From Halopolyspora algeriensis (GTDB lineage Bacteria > Actinomycetota > Actinomycetes > Mycobacteriales > Pseudonocardiaceae): a DNA stretch of 64,000 nucleotides. The notes below the pieces were generated by a model that was not told where the DNA came from, searched no databases, and saw nothing but the letters and a program-made list of their open reading frames with translations. The stretch covers positions 186,001 through 250,000 of the forward strand of contig NZ_QPJC01000002.1 in assembly GCF_003337235.1 (NCBI RefSeq), given 5' to 3'. Of the stretch, positions 63,939-64,000 are shown piece after piece. Both the position numbers and the translations under genes were made by a program. How positions within the stretch are numbered: the stretch's first letter is position 1; every line of letters starts with the position of its first letter.

Positions 63939-64000
63939 CCACCGTTGGATCCGCGCACGGGCTCGAGCAGTCCGTCGCCCATGCCGAGTTCGTCTGGCGC
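63935..64000 (+). CDS. Start of a hydroxylase-operon gene, truncated
   Basis: Twenty-two codons (beginning MTTVGSAHGLEQ) start in an ATGA overlap with the hydroxylase stop, with GGGAGG just upstream. The window ends before any family motif. By position it should be another step of the aromatic pathway, such as a dioxygenase or hydrolase, but the sequence itself does not say which. Confidence 0.65.
   Translation, partial: MTTVGSAHGLEQSVAHAEFVWR

Overview
The window is a high-GC actinomycete chromosome segment. Codons end mostly in G or C, GTG starts and 4-base ATGA/GTGA gene overlaps are common, several promoters look leaderless, and an Xre/DUF5753 regulator is paired with a DUF397 protein. 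The flavour is Pseudonocardiales-like (Saccharopolyspora, Actinopolyspora, Saccharomonospora relatives), but no rRNA or other genus marker is present. I see no tRNA, rRNA, CRISPR array, intact IS or prophage. Both ends cut through genes.

Region 1 (1-10.2 kb, minus strand) is catabolic. It holds a molybdenum hydroxylase operon of the form II aerobic CO-dehydrogenase-like type (coxM-coxS-coxL-like, then the start of a coxG-like gene), a large MalT-type LuxR regulator, a class III CoA-transferase, an amidase and the 3' remnant of a cytochrome P450. Region 2 (10.3-12.2 kb) is a small regulatory module: three tiny coupled genes facing an Xre/DUF5753-DUF397 pair, with a twin operator between them.

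Region 3 (12.8-37.5 kb, plus strand) is a defence island and the most interesting part. One strand carries, nearly without gaps, a DrmD-like SNF2 helicase, a giant N6-adenine methyltransferase, a DUF262/DUF1524 (GmrSD/BrxU-like) nuclease, a coupled micro-ORF, a 2073-residue DEAH helicase with zinc clusters and a C-terminal PD-(D/E)XK-like segment (DruE-like or fused DrmA/DrmB-like), a UvrD-type helicase with a RelE-like N-terminus, and a Ser/Thr kinase with TPR-like repeats. The parts echo DISARM, Druantia and type IV restriction, but I do not know this combination as a named system. Small unknown genes, a zinc/winged-helix protein and an HTH/PIN toxin-antitoxin pair follow.

Region 4 (37.8-49.7 kb) is mixed: a class III adenylate/guanylate cyclase, a TetR regulator facing an AurF-type di-iron oxygenase with twin palindromic operators, an aldehyde dehydrogenase, a thioesterase, a DnaQ-BRCT exonuclease, a PAS-GGDEF-EAL protein facing a receiver plus double-KaiC operon, and a small membrane-protein pair. 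Region 5 (49.8-60.9 kb) contains a long-chain acyl-CoA ligase and then a tightly coupled Atu/Liu-like operon: DinB-like protein, AtuA, acyl-CoA dehydrogenase, acyl-CoA carboxylase beta and alpha subunits, acyl-CoA dehydrogenase and TetR. It probably degrades a methyl-branched or terpenoid acyl-CoA. A transporter remnant follows. Region 6 (61.4-64 kb) is an IclR regulator divergent from an FAD-dependent aromatic hydroxylase and a following truncated gene.
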